The notes under the pieces: generated by a model
What the model saw: the letters and a program-made list of their open reading frames with translations, nothing else
The model's database searches: none
What the model was told of the DNA's origin: nothing
Made by a program: the position numbers and the translations under genes
Source of the DNA: Streptomyces sp. WMMB 322
GTDB lineage: Bacteria > Actinomycetota > Actinomycetes > Streptomycetales > Streptomycetaceae
Direction of reading: 5' to 3'
Length of the DNA: 64,000 nucleotides
Assembly: GCF_900090145.1 (NCBI RefSeq)
Contig: NZ_FMHI01000001.1
Coordinates: 1-64,000, forward strand
Part shown: one piece after another, positions 1 to 8,507 of the stretch
Numbering within the stretch: the stretch's first letter is position 1
Layout of the letters: every line of letters begins with the position of its first letter

Positions 1-18
1 GCCATGTGTGGGGGGTGT

Positions 19-137
19 GTTTCGGTGGTCATAGCGTGAGGGAAACGCCCGGTTACTTTCCGAACCCGGAAGCTAAGCCTTACTGCGCCGATGGTACTGC
101 ATGCGGGAGCGTGTGGGAGAGTAGGACACCGCCGAAC
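19..137 (+). rRNA. rrf: 5S ribosomal RNA
   Basis: About 119 bases match the Streptomyces 5S rRNA pattern from memory: a GTTTCGGTGGTCAT 5' end, the CGCCCGGTTAC segment, the CCGAACCCGGAAGCTAAG helix III/loop region, GATGGTACTGCA, and GTGGGAGAGTAGGACACCGCCGAAC closing the terminal stem with the 5' end. It is a complete gene; the 18 bases before it would be the end of the 23S-5S spacer, so this is the distal end of an rRNA operon read left to right. Exact ends are accurate to a few bases. Confidence 0.93.
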
Positions 138-150
138 TCTTAGTAGGAGA

Positions 151-195
151 AGCCCCGTTGGAGGGTGGCACAGCCACCACACCAACGGGGCTTCT
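151..195 (+). terminator. rRNA operon terminator
   Basis: An 11-bp perfect stem, AGCCCCGTTGG (151-161) with CCAACGGGGCT (183-193), encloses a smaller GGTGGC/GCCACC hairpin and is followed by a short T-containing tract (TTCTTC). It lies 14 bases after the 5S gene and is the expected intrinsic terminator of the operon. Confidence 0.88.
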
Positions 196-370
196 TCATG
201 CCCACATGACGGAGGATCAGTGGGGGCGTGCATGTGAGGCCCAAGTAGGGGAATGCGAAGAGTCTGGGAGTGCAACGGCGGGGTCGGCGTGGGGCGCCGG
301 CCCCGCCGCTTCGTACCAAGAGCAGCGGTAATCAGTACTGGTGCCTGCACTGTTGCGGCAGTATCGGGGG

Positions 371-919
371 ATGGCGTACAAGATCCGGGCGGTGCTGGCC
401 GAGGACTGGGCGTTGCTGCGTGAGTTGCGGCTCGCCGCACTCGCCGACCCTGTGGCGTCGGTGGCCTTCAACGAAACGTACGAGTTGAGCTCCCTGCGGG
501 GCGACGACTTCTGGCGTCGCCGCGCAGCGCAGGGAACGCAGGGCTCGCTGGCGGAGACCTTCGTCGGAGAGGACGAGGAGGAGGGACGCTGGGTCGGGAG
601 TGCGACTGTGCTGGACGAGGGCGAGAGTGCGCACGTGGTGGGTGTCTACGTGCGACCGGCGCACAGGGGGTCGGGGCTGGCGGCGCAGTTGTTCCAGGCG
701 GTGGAGGACTGGGCATGTGAACGGCCGCGTGTGAAGCGGATGTTGCTGCACGTCCATGAACACAATCCGAGAGCCGAGGGTTTCTACCGGAAGATCGGGT
801 ATGTGCGCACGGGCGGGTTCGTGAGCGATCCGAAGGCGCCGGTGCTGAAAGAATTCGAGATGGTGCGGGAGTTGCCGCCTCGCTCTTCCCGGAGAAGCCC
901 GGGTGCGGCCGTCCGATAA
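371..919 (+). CDS. GNAT family N-acetyltransferase
   Basis: A 182-residue protein with the single-domain GNAT fold: beta-alpha start (YKIRAVLAEDWALLRELRLAAL), a strand carrying VVGVYVRPAHRGSGLAAQLF, which is the acetyl-CoA pyrophosphate-binding motif A (R/Q-x-x-G-x-G/A type, here RGSGLA), and the C-terminal NPRAEGFYRKIGY motif B. The family transfers acetyl from acetyl-CoA to an amine; substrate cannot be predicted. I chose the ATG at 371; an in-frame GTG at 341 would add ten residues but has no better ribosome site. It stands alone between the rRNA operon and the convergent secretion-like gene cluster. Confidence 0.82.
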   Translation: MAYKIRAVLAEDWALLRELRLAALADPVASVAFNETYELSSLRGDDFWRRRAAQGTQGSLAETFVGEDEEEGRWVGSATVLDEGESAHVVGVYVRPAHRGSGLAAQLFQAVEDWACERPRVKRMLLHVHEHNPRAEGFYRKIGYVRTGGFVSDPKAPVLKEFEMVRELPPRSSRRSPGAAVR

Positions 920-1058
920 GTGACCTTCGAAGTGCTGAGCACAACAAGTCGGTGCCCGCCGACGCCGCGTGAGTGAGCAAATCGGGCCGTGCAGGGGCCA
1001 ACCGCGGGTCTGTCGCCGGCAAACTGCTCCGAGAGCAGGCCTCTTGGGAACCGCAGCG

Positions 1059-2477
1059 CTAGACGGGGAGCTGGAGGATCGTCGTGAGTGGTGGGCCGAG
1101 CCGACCGGGGGATGACCGTGCGGCCATGCGCCGGCCGTGCTCGGCCACGCTCTGGGCAAGTGCGTTGAGGATGGGCATCAACTCGGGGTCGTCGCCCACC
1201 ACATAGAGCGTTCCCGTCTCGTCGATGAACGATTCCAGCGCGATCCGATCAGCTCTCGAGGCCGTGCAAGCGTTGCGGATGTGGAGCTGCGAAAGCGGGG
1301 AGAGTACCCGGCGTACCAGCTCCATGGCGTGTCTGCGGCGTTCGGGATGACCGGTGAGGGTGGCTTCGAGTTCACCGGCGACCCCGGGCGACGCCTTGGG
1401 GTGGGTGCGGAGTGTCTGAACGGGGTCGGTCGGCGCCGTCTTTGCGTGGGCCCAGCGATGCACTTCGCGGAACGGCCGGTCGTCGAGGGCGGCGGCATGG
1501 AGCCATGAGCGCAGGAGAGTCTCGGCCGCGGAGTGCATCTCGGCGTCGATGGGACGCGAGGGGCGCAGCGGTGCGAGGAGTGCTGTGGCACGTGCCGCCG
1601 CGGTGGCCCGGTCGGAGCATCCGTGATGCGGGGACCAGCGCAGGCGGTCGGGTGTGTCGCAGAGCTGGCCGGGGTCGAAGAGGTGGACGGGACCGAGCTT
1701 CGCCCGGGAGTCCTTGGTCGCCCGCCACAGAGCTGGGTCGACTGTGGCGACGAGCACGGCTCCCGGGGCGTCCTGTACCCGGGTGGTCGCTGCCAGGTCG
1801 TCGCGGTCGTCGGAATCTGCGCCGTCGGCGTGGTTCTGCGCCGGCTTGCCGAGCCTTGCGGCGAGCGGTGCGGTAGCGGGGGTGGGCTGCGTGGGCGATG
1901 CCGTCACGGGCTCTGTGAACTCCCCTGGAGGAGTCGGTTTCCGGGACGTCCGGGTCCGTACGTGCGTGTCGGGCTCGGAGGCTTCCGCGGCGCGTGCGGC
2001 ATCGCCCCGGGCTCGACGGGCGGCGCGTACCGCGCGGGCGCGGGTGACGGTGCCGACGGCGAAGACGGTGAGGACGGCCAGTATCAGCAGCTGCCCGATG
2101 AGCAGCCCCCAGAAGAGCCCGTATCCGGACAGCTGTGACGGGTTCACCTGCGGCCAGGCGCCGGCGAGGTCTTTCGGATCTGCCGCCAGGTCGCGCACGG
2201 CCATGGGCGTACGGGTGAAGGAGACGCCCTCTGGCCAGGAGCCGTGGGCGAGGAGACCCGCGATGCCGGTCGCGGTCCAGGTGAGGACGGTGGTGCCGAG
2301 GAGCAGCGCGAGCACACTGAGCAGAAGGCCGTCCGGGATGCCGCCTCCGCCCGCCCCGCCGCGGGACGGGCCGCGGCGAGGGGAGGGTGACGGGCCGTGC
2401 GGATGGCGTGGGCCGTCCTCGAAGCGTTCGCCGTGCGGGTGATCTTGGCCGTATCCGTGGTCGTGGTTGTACGGCAT
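1059..2477 (-). CDS. VirD4/TraG-like membrane protein lacking nucleotide-binding motifs (cmdA-like)
   Basis: A 472-residue protein. The His/Gly/Pro-rich N-terminus (1-45) is followed by two membrane helices (about 50-76 and 118-143), the layout of T4SS coupling proteins. Residues 250-472 follow TraG/VirD4 order (DAPGAVLVATVDPALW, then VHLFDPGQL, WSPHHGC, ETLLRSWLHAAAL, GTLYVVGDDPE, RLGPPLTTILQLPV). Two expected parts are missing: no Walker A P-loop precedes the DAPGAV segment, and the protein stops where family members carry the Walker B aspartate and glutamate. It would therefore not be a working ATPase. It starts 2 bases after the ATPase gene stop (2480), so the two are co-transcribed. In S. 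coelicolor I recall this as cmdA (SCO4126), first of six genes affecting differentiation; that naming is from memory. Confidence 0.72.
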   Translation of the reverse strand: MPYNHDHGYGQDHPHGERFEDGPRHPHGPSPSPRRGPSRGGAGGGGIPDGLLLSVLALLLGTTVLTWTATGIAGLLAHGSWPEGVSFTRTPMAVRDLAADPKDLAGAWPQVNPSQLSGYGLFWGLLIGQLLILAVLTVFAVGTVTRARAVRAARRARGDAARAAEASEPDTHVRTRTSRKPTPPGEFTEPVTASPTQPTPATAPLAARLGKPAQNHADGADSDDRDDLAATTRVQDAPGAVLVATVDPALWRATKDSRAKLGPVHLFDPGQLCDTPDRLRWSPHHGCSDRATAAARATALLAPLRPSRPIDAEMHSAAETLLRSWLHAAALDDRPFREVHRWAHAKTAPTDPVQTLRTHPKASPGVAGELEATLTGHPERRRHAMELVRRVLSPLSQLHIRNACTASRADRIALESFIDETGTLYVVGDDPELMPILNALAQSVAEHGRRMAARSSPGRLGPPLTTILQLPV

Positions 2478-2479
2478 GG

Positions 2480-3898
2480 CTAGGCGACGGTCGAGTTGGA
2501 GGACGGCGGATGCTCGATGGCGAGGGCGCGGGCCTCCGCCTCTGCCTCCAGGTCGGCCTCCAGCGACGCGTCGAAGTTCTCGGGGGCGGACGACGCCTCC
2601 GTCATGGCGCGGTCGGTGAAGACCAGCGGCCGTTCCGCTTCCGTCACCAGGTGCTTCACGACCTGCACGTTGCCGTTGACGTCCCATACGGCGATGCCCG
2701 GCGAGAGGGTGGGGATGATCTCGACCGCCCATCTCGGCAGGCCGAGTACCTTGCCCGTGGCCCGCGCCTCGTCGGCCTTCTGCGCGTAAATGGTCCGTGT
2801 AGAGGCCATCTTGAGGATCGCGGCGGCCTCTCGTGCCGCGGCACCGTCGACCACGTCGGAGAGATGGTGCACCACCGCCACGAAGGACAGCCCCAGTCGG
2901 CGGCCGAACTTCAGGAGGCGCTGGAAGAGCTGAGCCACGAACGGGCTGTTGATGATGTGCCAGGCCTCTTCCACCAGGAAGATGCGCTTCTTCCGGTCCG
3001 GCCTGATCCAGGTGTGCTCCAGCCAGACGCCGACGATGGCCATCAGGATCGGCATGGCGATCGAGTTGCGGTCGATGTGGGAGAGGTCGAAGACGATCAG
3101 CGGAGCGTCGAGGTCGATGCCGACCGTCGTCGGGCCGTCGAACATGCCGCGCAGGTCGCCGTCGACCAGCCGGTCCAGGACGAGGGCGACGTCCAGGCCC
3201 CAGGCCCGTACGTCGTCGAGGGCGACGTTCATCGCTTCCGCCGACTCCGGCTTGGGGTGGCGGAGCCGCTCGACGATGTCGGTGAGGACGGGCTGGCGGC
3301 CGGCCGTTGTCTCGTTGACGTAGCTGTGAGCCACCTTCAACGCGAAGCCCGAGCGCTCGTCCAGGCCGTGGCCCAGGGCGACTTCGATGATCGTACGGAG
3401 CAGGGCCAGCTGCCCGGTGGTGGTGATGGACGGGTCGAGCGGGTTGAGACGGATGCCCTGGTTGAGGGCTGCCGTGGGGTCGAGACGGATGGGGGTGATG
3501 CCCATCTCCTCGGCGATGAGGTTCCATTCGCCGACGCCGTCCTCGCCCTGCGCGTCGAGCACCACCACCTGGCGGTCGCGGAAGCGGAGCTGACGCAGCA
3601 CGTACGTCTTCTCGAGCGCCGACTTGCCGTTTCCCGACTCGCCCAGCACCAGCCAGTGCGGGGCGGGAAGTTGCTGTCCGTAGAGCTGGAAGGGGTCGTA
3701 TATGTATCCCTTCCCGCTGTAGACCTCGCGTCCGATGATGACGCCGGAGTCGCCCAGGCCGGGAGCGGCCGTGGGCAGATACACGGCCTGGGCCTGACCC
3801 GTGGAGGTGCGCACGGGCAGCCTCGTCGTCTCCGTCTTGCCGAAGAGGAAACTGGTGAAGGCGTCGGTGATTGCTGTGAGCGGATCGAGCGCGGCCAT
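2480..3898 (-). CDS. cmdB: VirB4/HerA-type conjugation-like ATPase (cmdB-like)
   Basis: A 472-residue soluble ATPase. Walker A is LGESGNGKSALEK (about 85-97); VVVLDAQGEDG follows at 111-121; Walker B is RIFLVEEAWHII (305-316), with the glutamate pair typical of VirB4/TraU/Orf16 ATPases. Later segments (FVAVVHHLSDV, RTIYAQKADEA) fit motif III and the arginine finger region. The family hydrolyses ATP at the cytoplasmic face of type IV secretion channels. The N-terminal domain usual in VirB4 is absent and appears to be supplied by the neighbouring 4073-5638 gene. Start ATG at 3898 has AAGGA about 7 bases upstream; a longer in-frame extension lacks any site. The order matches S. coelicolor cmdB (SCO4127), reported as an ATP/GTP-binding protein needed for normal sporulation and antibiotic production (recalled). 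Confidence 0.85.
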   Translation of the reverse strand: MAALDPLTAITDAFTSFLFGKTETTRLPVRTSTGQAQAVYLPTAAPGLGDSGVIIGREVYSGKGYIYDPFQLYGQQLPAPHWLVLGESGNGKSALEKTYVLRQLRFRDRQVVVLDAQGEDGVGEWNLIAEEMGITPIRLDPTAALNQGIRLNPLDPSITTTGQLALLRTIIEVALGHGLDERSGFALKVAHSYVNETTAGRQPVLTDIVERLRHPKPESAEAMNVALDDVRAWGLDVALVLDRLVDGDLRGMFDGPTTVGIDLDAPLIVFDLSHIDRNSIAMPILMAIVGVWLEHTWIRPDRKKRIFLVEEAWHIINSPFVAQLFQRLLKFGRRLGLSFVAVVHHLSDVVDGAAAREAAAILKMASTRTIYAQKADEARATGKVLGLPRWAVEIIPTLSPGIAVWDVNGNVQVVKHLVTEAERPLVFTDRAMTEASSAPENFDASLEADLEAEAEARALAIEHPPSSNSTVA

Positions 3899-4072
3899 GG
3901 GAGATCCTTCAGCCCCTTCCGCGGCGCATGCCGGTCGGAGACGTCGCGGATGCCGCGGTCCGGACGAAGTGCGGTGCACCGGCGGGCCTGCGGTGGTCCA
4001 GGACCCACCGTCGCGGCCGTGCCGGACAACTGCCGTGCGGGCAGCGGCCGTTGATCATGTTGCGCGTCCTCC

Positions 4073-5638
4073 TCAGCGGCGGATACCGGTCGCGAACGGC
4101 AGTGTGTTGACGAATGCCCGGTGATGCTCCCTGTCGCACCACTCGAGCTTCAAGTAGCTCTTTCCGGCCGAGGCGCGGATCGTGCGCTTGTCACGGGCCA
4201 GCGAATCCGCCGAGCGCGAGGAGACGGTGATGTAACCGACGAGGTTGACTCCCGCAGCGCCCGACGCCAGGTCCTCGCCCCGCTGGTCGACGCGGCCGTG
4301 CGCGGCGATGTCGCGAGGGTCGATGGTGCGGTTCATCTTCGCCTGGCGGCTGGCCTCCGCGTCGTCGTTGGTCTTCTCGGTGAGCATCCGCTCGATTGCC
4401 AGCTCCGTGGGCTCCAGATCCATCGTCACCGACACCGTTCGGATCACGTCCGGGGTGTGAACGAGCAGCGGGGCGAGGAAGTTGACGCCGACGGGTGTCA
4501 TCGGCCATTCCTTCACCCACGCCGTCGAATGGCACCACGGTGCGCGGGTCGTGGACTCGCGTGTCTTGGCCTGGAGGTACGTCGGCTCCATCGCGTCCAG
4601 CTCGGCCGGCCAGGCATTGCGCTTCGACATGGCCTGGAGATGGTCGATGGGGTGGTCCGGGTCGTACATGGAGTGGATCAGCGAAGCCAGACGGGCCTGT
4701 CCGAGCGGCTGACGCACGCGGATGTCGGCCTCCGTCAACCGGGCGCAGATGTCGGTCAGTTCACGGGCCATGATGATCGCCAGGCCCTCGTCCTTCGTCA
4801 GCTTCCTGCCGGAACGGCCCACGGAGCGCTGTGCCGCCTTGGCGATCGTGGCTCCTTCCGCAGCGAGTTCACGCCCGTAGTGCATGCACGCCACGAGATA
4901 GGCGCGGTGCTGCTCGCTGGAGGTGGAGACCATCGACTGGAGCTGGTCGTAGGAGTCGCGCAGCCAGGGGGCGGAACGGTCGTCTCCGCGCTGCTCGACG
5001 TCTTTGGCGTGTGCGTCCGGATCGGCGGGCAGCGTACGGGCCAGCATCTGCAGGCGCGTGACGAAGCCGTCGCCGTTGGCCACATGCTTCAGGAGTGTGC
5101 CGAAGCGGTCGACGAGGGCTTCCTGGTCCTCGCTGTCGCGGAGCCCCACGCCCGGCCCCTCGATCTCGATGCACGCCGTGACCGTACGGCGGTCGGCGTG
5201 CAGCAGCACCGCCAGCTCGTCCGGGCCGAAGGGCGCCGTCAGCCAGTTGATGCGTCCGACGCCGGGCGGCGGGCCGACCTCCACCTCGCGCCCGTCCAGG
5301 CGTGTGCCCGCCTCGGCCACGTCCGAGCGGTACACGGCGCCGCCGCTGCGCAGCAGCCTGCGGTACGAGCGGTTGATCTCGAACCACTTGTAGAAGGTGC
5401 GGCCCTTGAACGGCACGTAGATCGCCGCGAGAGCCAGCATCGGGAAGCCGACGAGGGCAGGGATGCGGAACGCGAGCACGGGAATGAGCAGGCCGCTCAT
5501 CATGCCCAGGAACGCGCCCGTGATGATCAGGCCGATCTCGCCGGTCTCCCGGTTCTTGCCGATCACCGCGTTGGGCCGCGCCCGGCCGATCATGTACGTG
5601 CGGCGGGGAGCGGCGGCAGTGTGGGATGCCGTCGTCAC
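4073..5638 (-). CDS. SCO6880-family membrane protein, partner of the VirB4-like ATPase
   Basis: 521 residues. A paired hydrophobic region at about 35-76 (IGLIITGAFLGMMSGLLIPVLAF, then FPMLALAAIYVPF) forms two membrane helices like PrgI/TcpE/VirB3, followed by a large cytoplasmic domain with alternating acidic and basic segments resembling the N-terminal part of VirB4 (LTAPFGPDELAVLLHADRR; DRFGTLLKHVANGDGFVTRLQ). It contains no P-loop. The split arrangement (VirB3/VirB4-N protein plus separate ATPase) is what NCBI calls SCO6880 family. The start is GTG, and its GTGA overlaps the TGA stop of the upstream gene (5635-5638), which implies translational coupling. Corresponds by position to cmdC. 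Confidence 0.78.
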   Translation of the reverse strand: MTTASHTAAAPRRTYMIGRARPNAVIGKNRETGEIGLIITGAFLGMMSGLLIPVLAFRIPALVGFPMLALAAIYVPFKGRTFYKWFEINRSYRRLLRSGGAVYRSDVAEAGTRLDGREVEVGPPPGVGRINWLTAPFGPDELAVLLHADRRTVTACIEIEGPGVGLRDSEDQEALVDRFGTLLKHVANGDGFVTRLQMLARTLPADPDAHAKDVEQRGDDRSAPWLRDSYDQLQSMVSTSSEQHRAYLVACMHYGRELAAEGATIAKAAQRSVGRSGRKLTKDEGLAIIMARELTDICARLTEADIRVRQPLGQARLASLIHSMYDPDHPIDHLQAMSKRNAWPAELDAMEPTYLQAKTRESTTRAPWCHSTAWVKEWPMTPVGVNFLAPLLVHTPDVIRTVSVTMDLEPTELAIERMLTEKTNDDAEASRQAKMNRTIDPRDIAAHGRVDQRGEDLASGAAGVNLVGYITVSSRSADSLARDKRTIRASAGKSYLKLEWCDREHHRAFVNTLPFATGIRR

Positions 5639-6948
5639 CTGCGGTCACCTCCGGTGCGGTTGCCGCCGCCGCTTCGGGCCGGGCGGTTCGGTGCGGAACG
5701 GTCGTACGTGCGGGGGGTGGGCGGCGCCTGCGGGCGGGGAGCCTCGCTGCTGCCGCCTCCCCCGCCGCGTGTGCTGTGCGCGGCCACACCGCCGGAGACC
5801 TGGCCCGCGGCCTGCTGCTTCGGGCCGCCCTGCCCGCCGCCGGACTGGCCGCCTCCGCCGCGGGCGCTGTGCGTGTTGATGCCCTGCCGTACGAGTGCGG
5901 CCGGCGAGGAGACGACGGCTGCGGCGGAGCGGGACGCCGGATCGCGGGAGGAGTTGCGGTGGTTGACGATCTCGTCGCCGAAGCCGGGGACGAAGCGGTA
6001 GATCATGGCGCTGGCGAAGATCGCCAGGACGATGATGGCGAGTCCGGAGACGATCGCCGAGAACGCGTCCGGACCGTCCGACGACGACAGGGCCCCGGCC
6101 AGCCCGAGCACGATCACGATCACCGGTTTGACGAGGATGACCGCGATCATGATCCCGGCCCAGCGGCGGACGTGGCCCCACATGTTCTTGTCGACCAGGC
6201 CCGCGTAGACGGCCGTACCGAGCAGCGCGCCGACGTACAACAGGGCCGCCCTGACGACCAGTTCGAGATAGAGGACACCCGCAGCGAGCACGGAGATGAG
6301 TGACACGACGATCAGCATGATCGGACCGCCGCCGATGTCGTCGCCGTTCTTCAGCGCTTCGGAGAACGTCCCGAAGAACTTGTCCGTCTGATCGGACGTG
6401 CCGGCCGCGACGATGTCCGTGACCGCGTCCGTCGCCGACACGACCGTGTAGAGGATGAGCGGCGTGAACGCCGACGCGATGACGGTCAGCCAGAGGAAAC
6501 CGATCGCTTCGGTCATGGCCTCCACGAACGGAACGCCACGGATGGCACGCTTGGCGACGGCGAGCAGCCAGATGGTGAGCGTGAGGATCGTCGACGCGGC
6601 GAAGACGACTGCGTACTGGCGCAGGAACTCGGGGTTCGTGAAGTCGACGTTCGTGGTCTTGTTGACGAGTTCGGAGAGTTTGTCGACGGTCCACGCGGCG
6701 GCTTTGGCGCAGCCCTCGGCGAGCGACGACAGCGGGTCGAGCGTGCTGGGCGGATCGACGGCGCCCCCGCCTCCCCCTCCGTCGTCGCCTTTTTCGCAGT
6801 ACTCCTTGGCGGGGCCGACGATGAGGTCACAGTCCTCATCGGGCTTCGGCTCGGCGGAAACACGGGTCGCCAGCAGCAGAGCGAGCGCCTGCGTCCCGGC
6901 CAGCAGCGTGGCGATGCCCGCGGCACGACGGCGGATCTCAGCGCCCAT
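5635..6948 (-). CDS. TrbL/VirB6-like polytopic membrane protein with signal peptide
   Basis: 437 residues. Residues 1-32 form a cleavable signal peptide (RRR n-region, ATLLAGTQALALLLAT core, VSAEP cleavage). An acidic, Gly-rich stretch follows, then about six membrane helices (YAVVFAASTILTLTIWLLAV; FLWLTVIASAFTPLILYTVV; IMLIVVSLISVLAAGVLYL; YVGALLGTAVYAGL; IMIAVILVKPVIVIVLGLAGA; IVLAIFASAMIYRFVPGF) and a Gly/Pro/Arg-rich cytoplasmic tail of about 110 residues. The topology resembles TrbL/VirB6 and Tn916 Orf15, which line the inner-membrane channel of T4SS. Start ATG 6948 has GGAGG 8 bases upstream and overlaps the preceding stop by 11 bases. Corresponds by position to cmdD. Confidence 0.75.
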   Translation of the reverse strand: MGAEIRRRAAGIATLLAGTQALALLLATRVSAEPKPDEDCDLIVGPAKEYCEKGDDGGGGGGAVDPPSTLDPLSSLAEGCAKAAAWTVDKLSELVNKTTNVDFTNPEFLRQYAVVFAASTILTLTIWLLAVAKRAIRGVPFVEAMTEAIGFLWLTVIASAFTPLILYTVVSATDAVTDIVAAGTSDQTDKFFGTFSEALKNGDDIGGGPIMLIVVSLISVLAAGVLYLELVVRAALLYVGALLGTAVYAGLVDKNMWGHVRRWAGIMIAVILVKPVIVIVLGLAGALSSSDGPDAFSAIVSGLAIIVLAIFASAMIYRFVPGFGDEIVNHRNSSRDPASRSAAAVVSSPAALVRQGINTHSARGGGGQSGGGQGGPKQQAAGQVSGGVAAHSTRGGGGGSSEAPRPQAPPTPRTYDRSAPNRPARSGGGNRTGGDRR

Positions 6949-7795
6949 AGGTGAAGCCTCCGTACTGGCCGACCGCATCTGCGATCTCCTCGGCGCCGGA
7001 TGCCCTGTTGTCACCCTCGACCGGTGCGGGACCGTCCTTCTGCTTGAACGTCCTGACCTTCCAGTCGCCGTTCACCCACTCAAGTCCCAGTCGCATGGTG
7101 AACCAGTCGCTGGTCACCGGATTCTTCGACCCTTGCCCAGCCATGCCGTAGAGGCCTGTGCACCAGACGTCCATCTGGGCACTGCTCTCATCGAAGCTCA
7201 CGGACTTGGTGCCGACCGGAGTGGTCCGCGAAATGTAGGTCATGTCTTCCTCGGGATTGCCCTCCGCGTCGAGCCCAAGCTTTTTCAGGAAGCTCTCCGA
7301 GTAGGCCTTGTCCATTTTGGACCGCATCGTTTCCGTCTCGTCCGGCACGAAGACCTGCTCGATGATCCCGTCGCGCTTGCCCGGCTTGATGATGTCCGAA
7401 GAGACAAGCGCCACCGCGTAGTTCGCCGCTGCGCTTTCCGCGCCCTGTTGGGACTGCGGGAAGCCGGACGCGATGCCGCCCTTTGCGCCCTTGACCGGTT
7501 TCTGTCCCGTGGGGGCCGTCGGTTGCGCCTCGCCGGGCTTCTTGCTGTCCGAGTCGCCGCCTCCCTCGTCGCCGCCCTGGTTGGCGAAGGCGATCGCCGC
7601 GATCAGGAGGACTACGACGCCGACGATCGTGACGATGCTGCGCCCCGGCCGTGCGGGGGGTCTCCCGCCGCCCTCGCCGCCCGGAAGCCGTGTCCGGGTC
7701 GTGGTGAGGCCGGCCGGGCCGCGGCCGTATCCTCCGGCCGTGTCCTCGTCGCCCGTACGGTCGCGTTCGCCGTACCCCTCGCCGCCGATGCTCAT
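6938..7795 (-). CDS. Bitopic membrane protein, TcpC/conjugal-transfer-like
   Basis: 285 residues: a Gly/Arg-rich cytoplasmic N-terminus (1-55), one membrane helix (SIVTIVGVVVLLIAAIAFA), a Gly/Asp linker, then an extracytoplasmic domain of about 170 residues with NTF2/TcpC-like strand patterns (AANYAVALVSSDII, ...YISRTTPVGTKSVSFDESSAQMDVWCTGLYGM..., FTMRLGLEWVNGDWKVRTFK). TcpC-like proteins bridge the inner-membrane ring to the wall hydrolase in Gram-positive T4SS. I start at ATG 7795 (GAGGGGG about 8 upstream); TTG 7831 and GTG 7825 are in frame but less likely. First gene of the five-gene run 7795-1059. Corresponds by position to cmdE. Confidence 0.72.
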   Translation of the reverse strand: MSIGGEGYGERDRTGDEDTAGGYGRGPAGLTTTRTRLPGGEGGGRPPARPGRSIVTIVGVVVLLIAAIAFANQGGDEGGGDSDSKKPGEAQPTAPTGQKPVKGAKGGIASGFPQSQQGAESAAANYAVALVSSDIIKPGKRDGIIEQVFVPDETETMRSKMDKAYSESFLKKLGLDAEGNPEEDMTYISRTTPVGTKSVSFDESSAQMDVWCTGLYGMAGQGSKNPVTSDWFTMRLGLEWVNGDWKVRTFKQKDGPAPVEGDNRASGAEEIADAVGQYGGFTYGR

Positions 7796-8099
7796 CCCGG
7801 ACGTGCCCCCTCGAACCTCATACACAGTCAACTGTCGTCAGTGCATTGTCTCCTCAAACGAAGGTAGCTGTGTCACTGGCCGTACGGGGGGCCTGTGGAC
7901 AACCGGTGACGCAGCGTCTTGTCATGCGGTACGCCTGTTGCCCCCCGCGTCTCACTGGGCACTTCCCGCCTCGCAGGCGTCACGGCTGCCACAGGGGCGC
8001 GCACAGGGGCGTACGGAGGCTCCGGGGTCCCCATGGACACGGGCAGAACCGAGTAGTTCTACTCAGGTGCGCCGCCGTGCCGCCCGGCATGCTTCTGCC
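7796..8099. other. Divergent intergenic region
   Basis: About 300 bases between the conjugation-like operon (minus) and the YiaAB gene (plus), so it should carry both promoters. The only clear structure is an inverted repeat GAGTAG-TT-CTACTC at 8051-8064, 36 bases before the YiaAB start, possibly an operator. CATGCT at 8092-8097 could serve as a -10 for a nearly leaderless transcript. No further gene is visible. Confidence 0.4.
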
Positions 8100-8393
8100 A
8101 TGACTACGCCATCGGTTCAACGGCCCACGACTGCAGTCTTCTTCGCCCAGTCGGCCATTGCCTTCGGTCTGTCCTTGACGGCTGTTCTCGCAGGGATCGC
8201 GAAGCTTCCCGTCGGGGCCTGGGAGCGAGCCTTCCTCGGGCTCGGTCTCGTCTTCGTCGTCTCGTCGGCCTTCACGCTCGCCAAGTGCGTCCGCGACAGG
8301 CAGGAGGCGGAAGAGATGACGAGCAAGGTCGACAGGGCCCGCGTCGACAGACTGCTCACCGAGCAGGACCCGTTCGACCCGAATCGTGTCTGA
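8100..8393 (+). CDS. YiaA/YiaB family inner membrane protein
   Basis: 97 residues with two membrane helices (TAVFFAQSAIAFGLSLTAVLAGIAKL and AFLGLGLVFVVSSAFTLAKCVRD) and a short cytoplasmic tail, matching the YiaAB two-helix domain (family motif: Q/S-FG...LPV..W.RAF...F..SS.FTLAK..RD). Function of the family is unknown; E. coli YiaA/YiaB are small inner membrane proteins. Start ATG 8100 is chosen because the conserved domain begins about ten residues later. It sits between parts of the conjugation-like module and is oriented oppositely. Confidence 0.8.
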   Translation: MTTPSVQRPTTAVFFAQSAIAFGLSLTAVLAGIAKLPVGAWERAFLGLGLVFVVSSAFTLAKCVRDRQEAEEMTSKVDRARVDRLLTEQDPFDPNRV

Positions 8394-8507
8394 CGGCCCG
8401 AACCCCGTGTGTCTGATGCCTGACCGCCTGACGCCTGACCGTCTGATGCGTGGCCGCCTGCTGCGCAACCGCCTGGCCGCCTGACCCTCCGGCCGCCTGA
8501 GTGTCCG

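Noticed and set aside
332..1159. 275-residue minus-strand frame over the GNAT gene
   Set aside because: Arg/Pro/His-rich shadow of the plus-strand GNAT gene; no family motifs, and the plus frame has the GNAT signature.
2478..3527. 350-residue extension at the N-terminus of the VirD4-like protein
   Set aside because: It overlaps the ATPase gene out of frame and is Arg/Pro/His-rich; the real start is ATG 2477.
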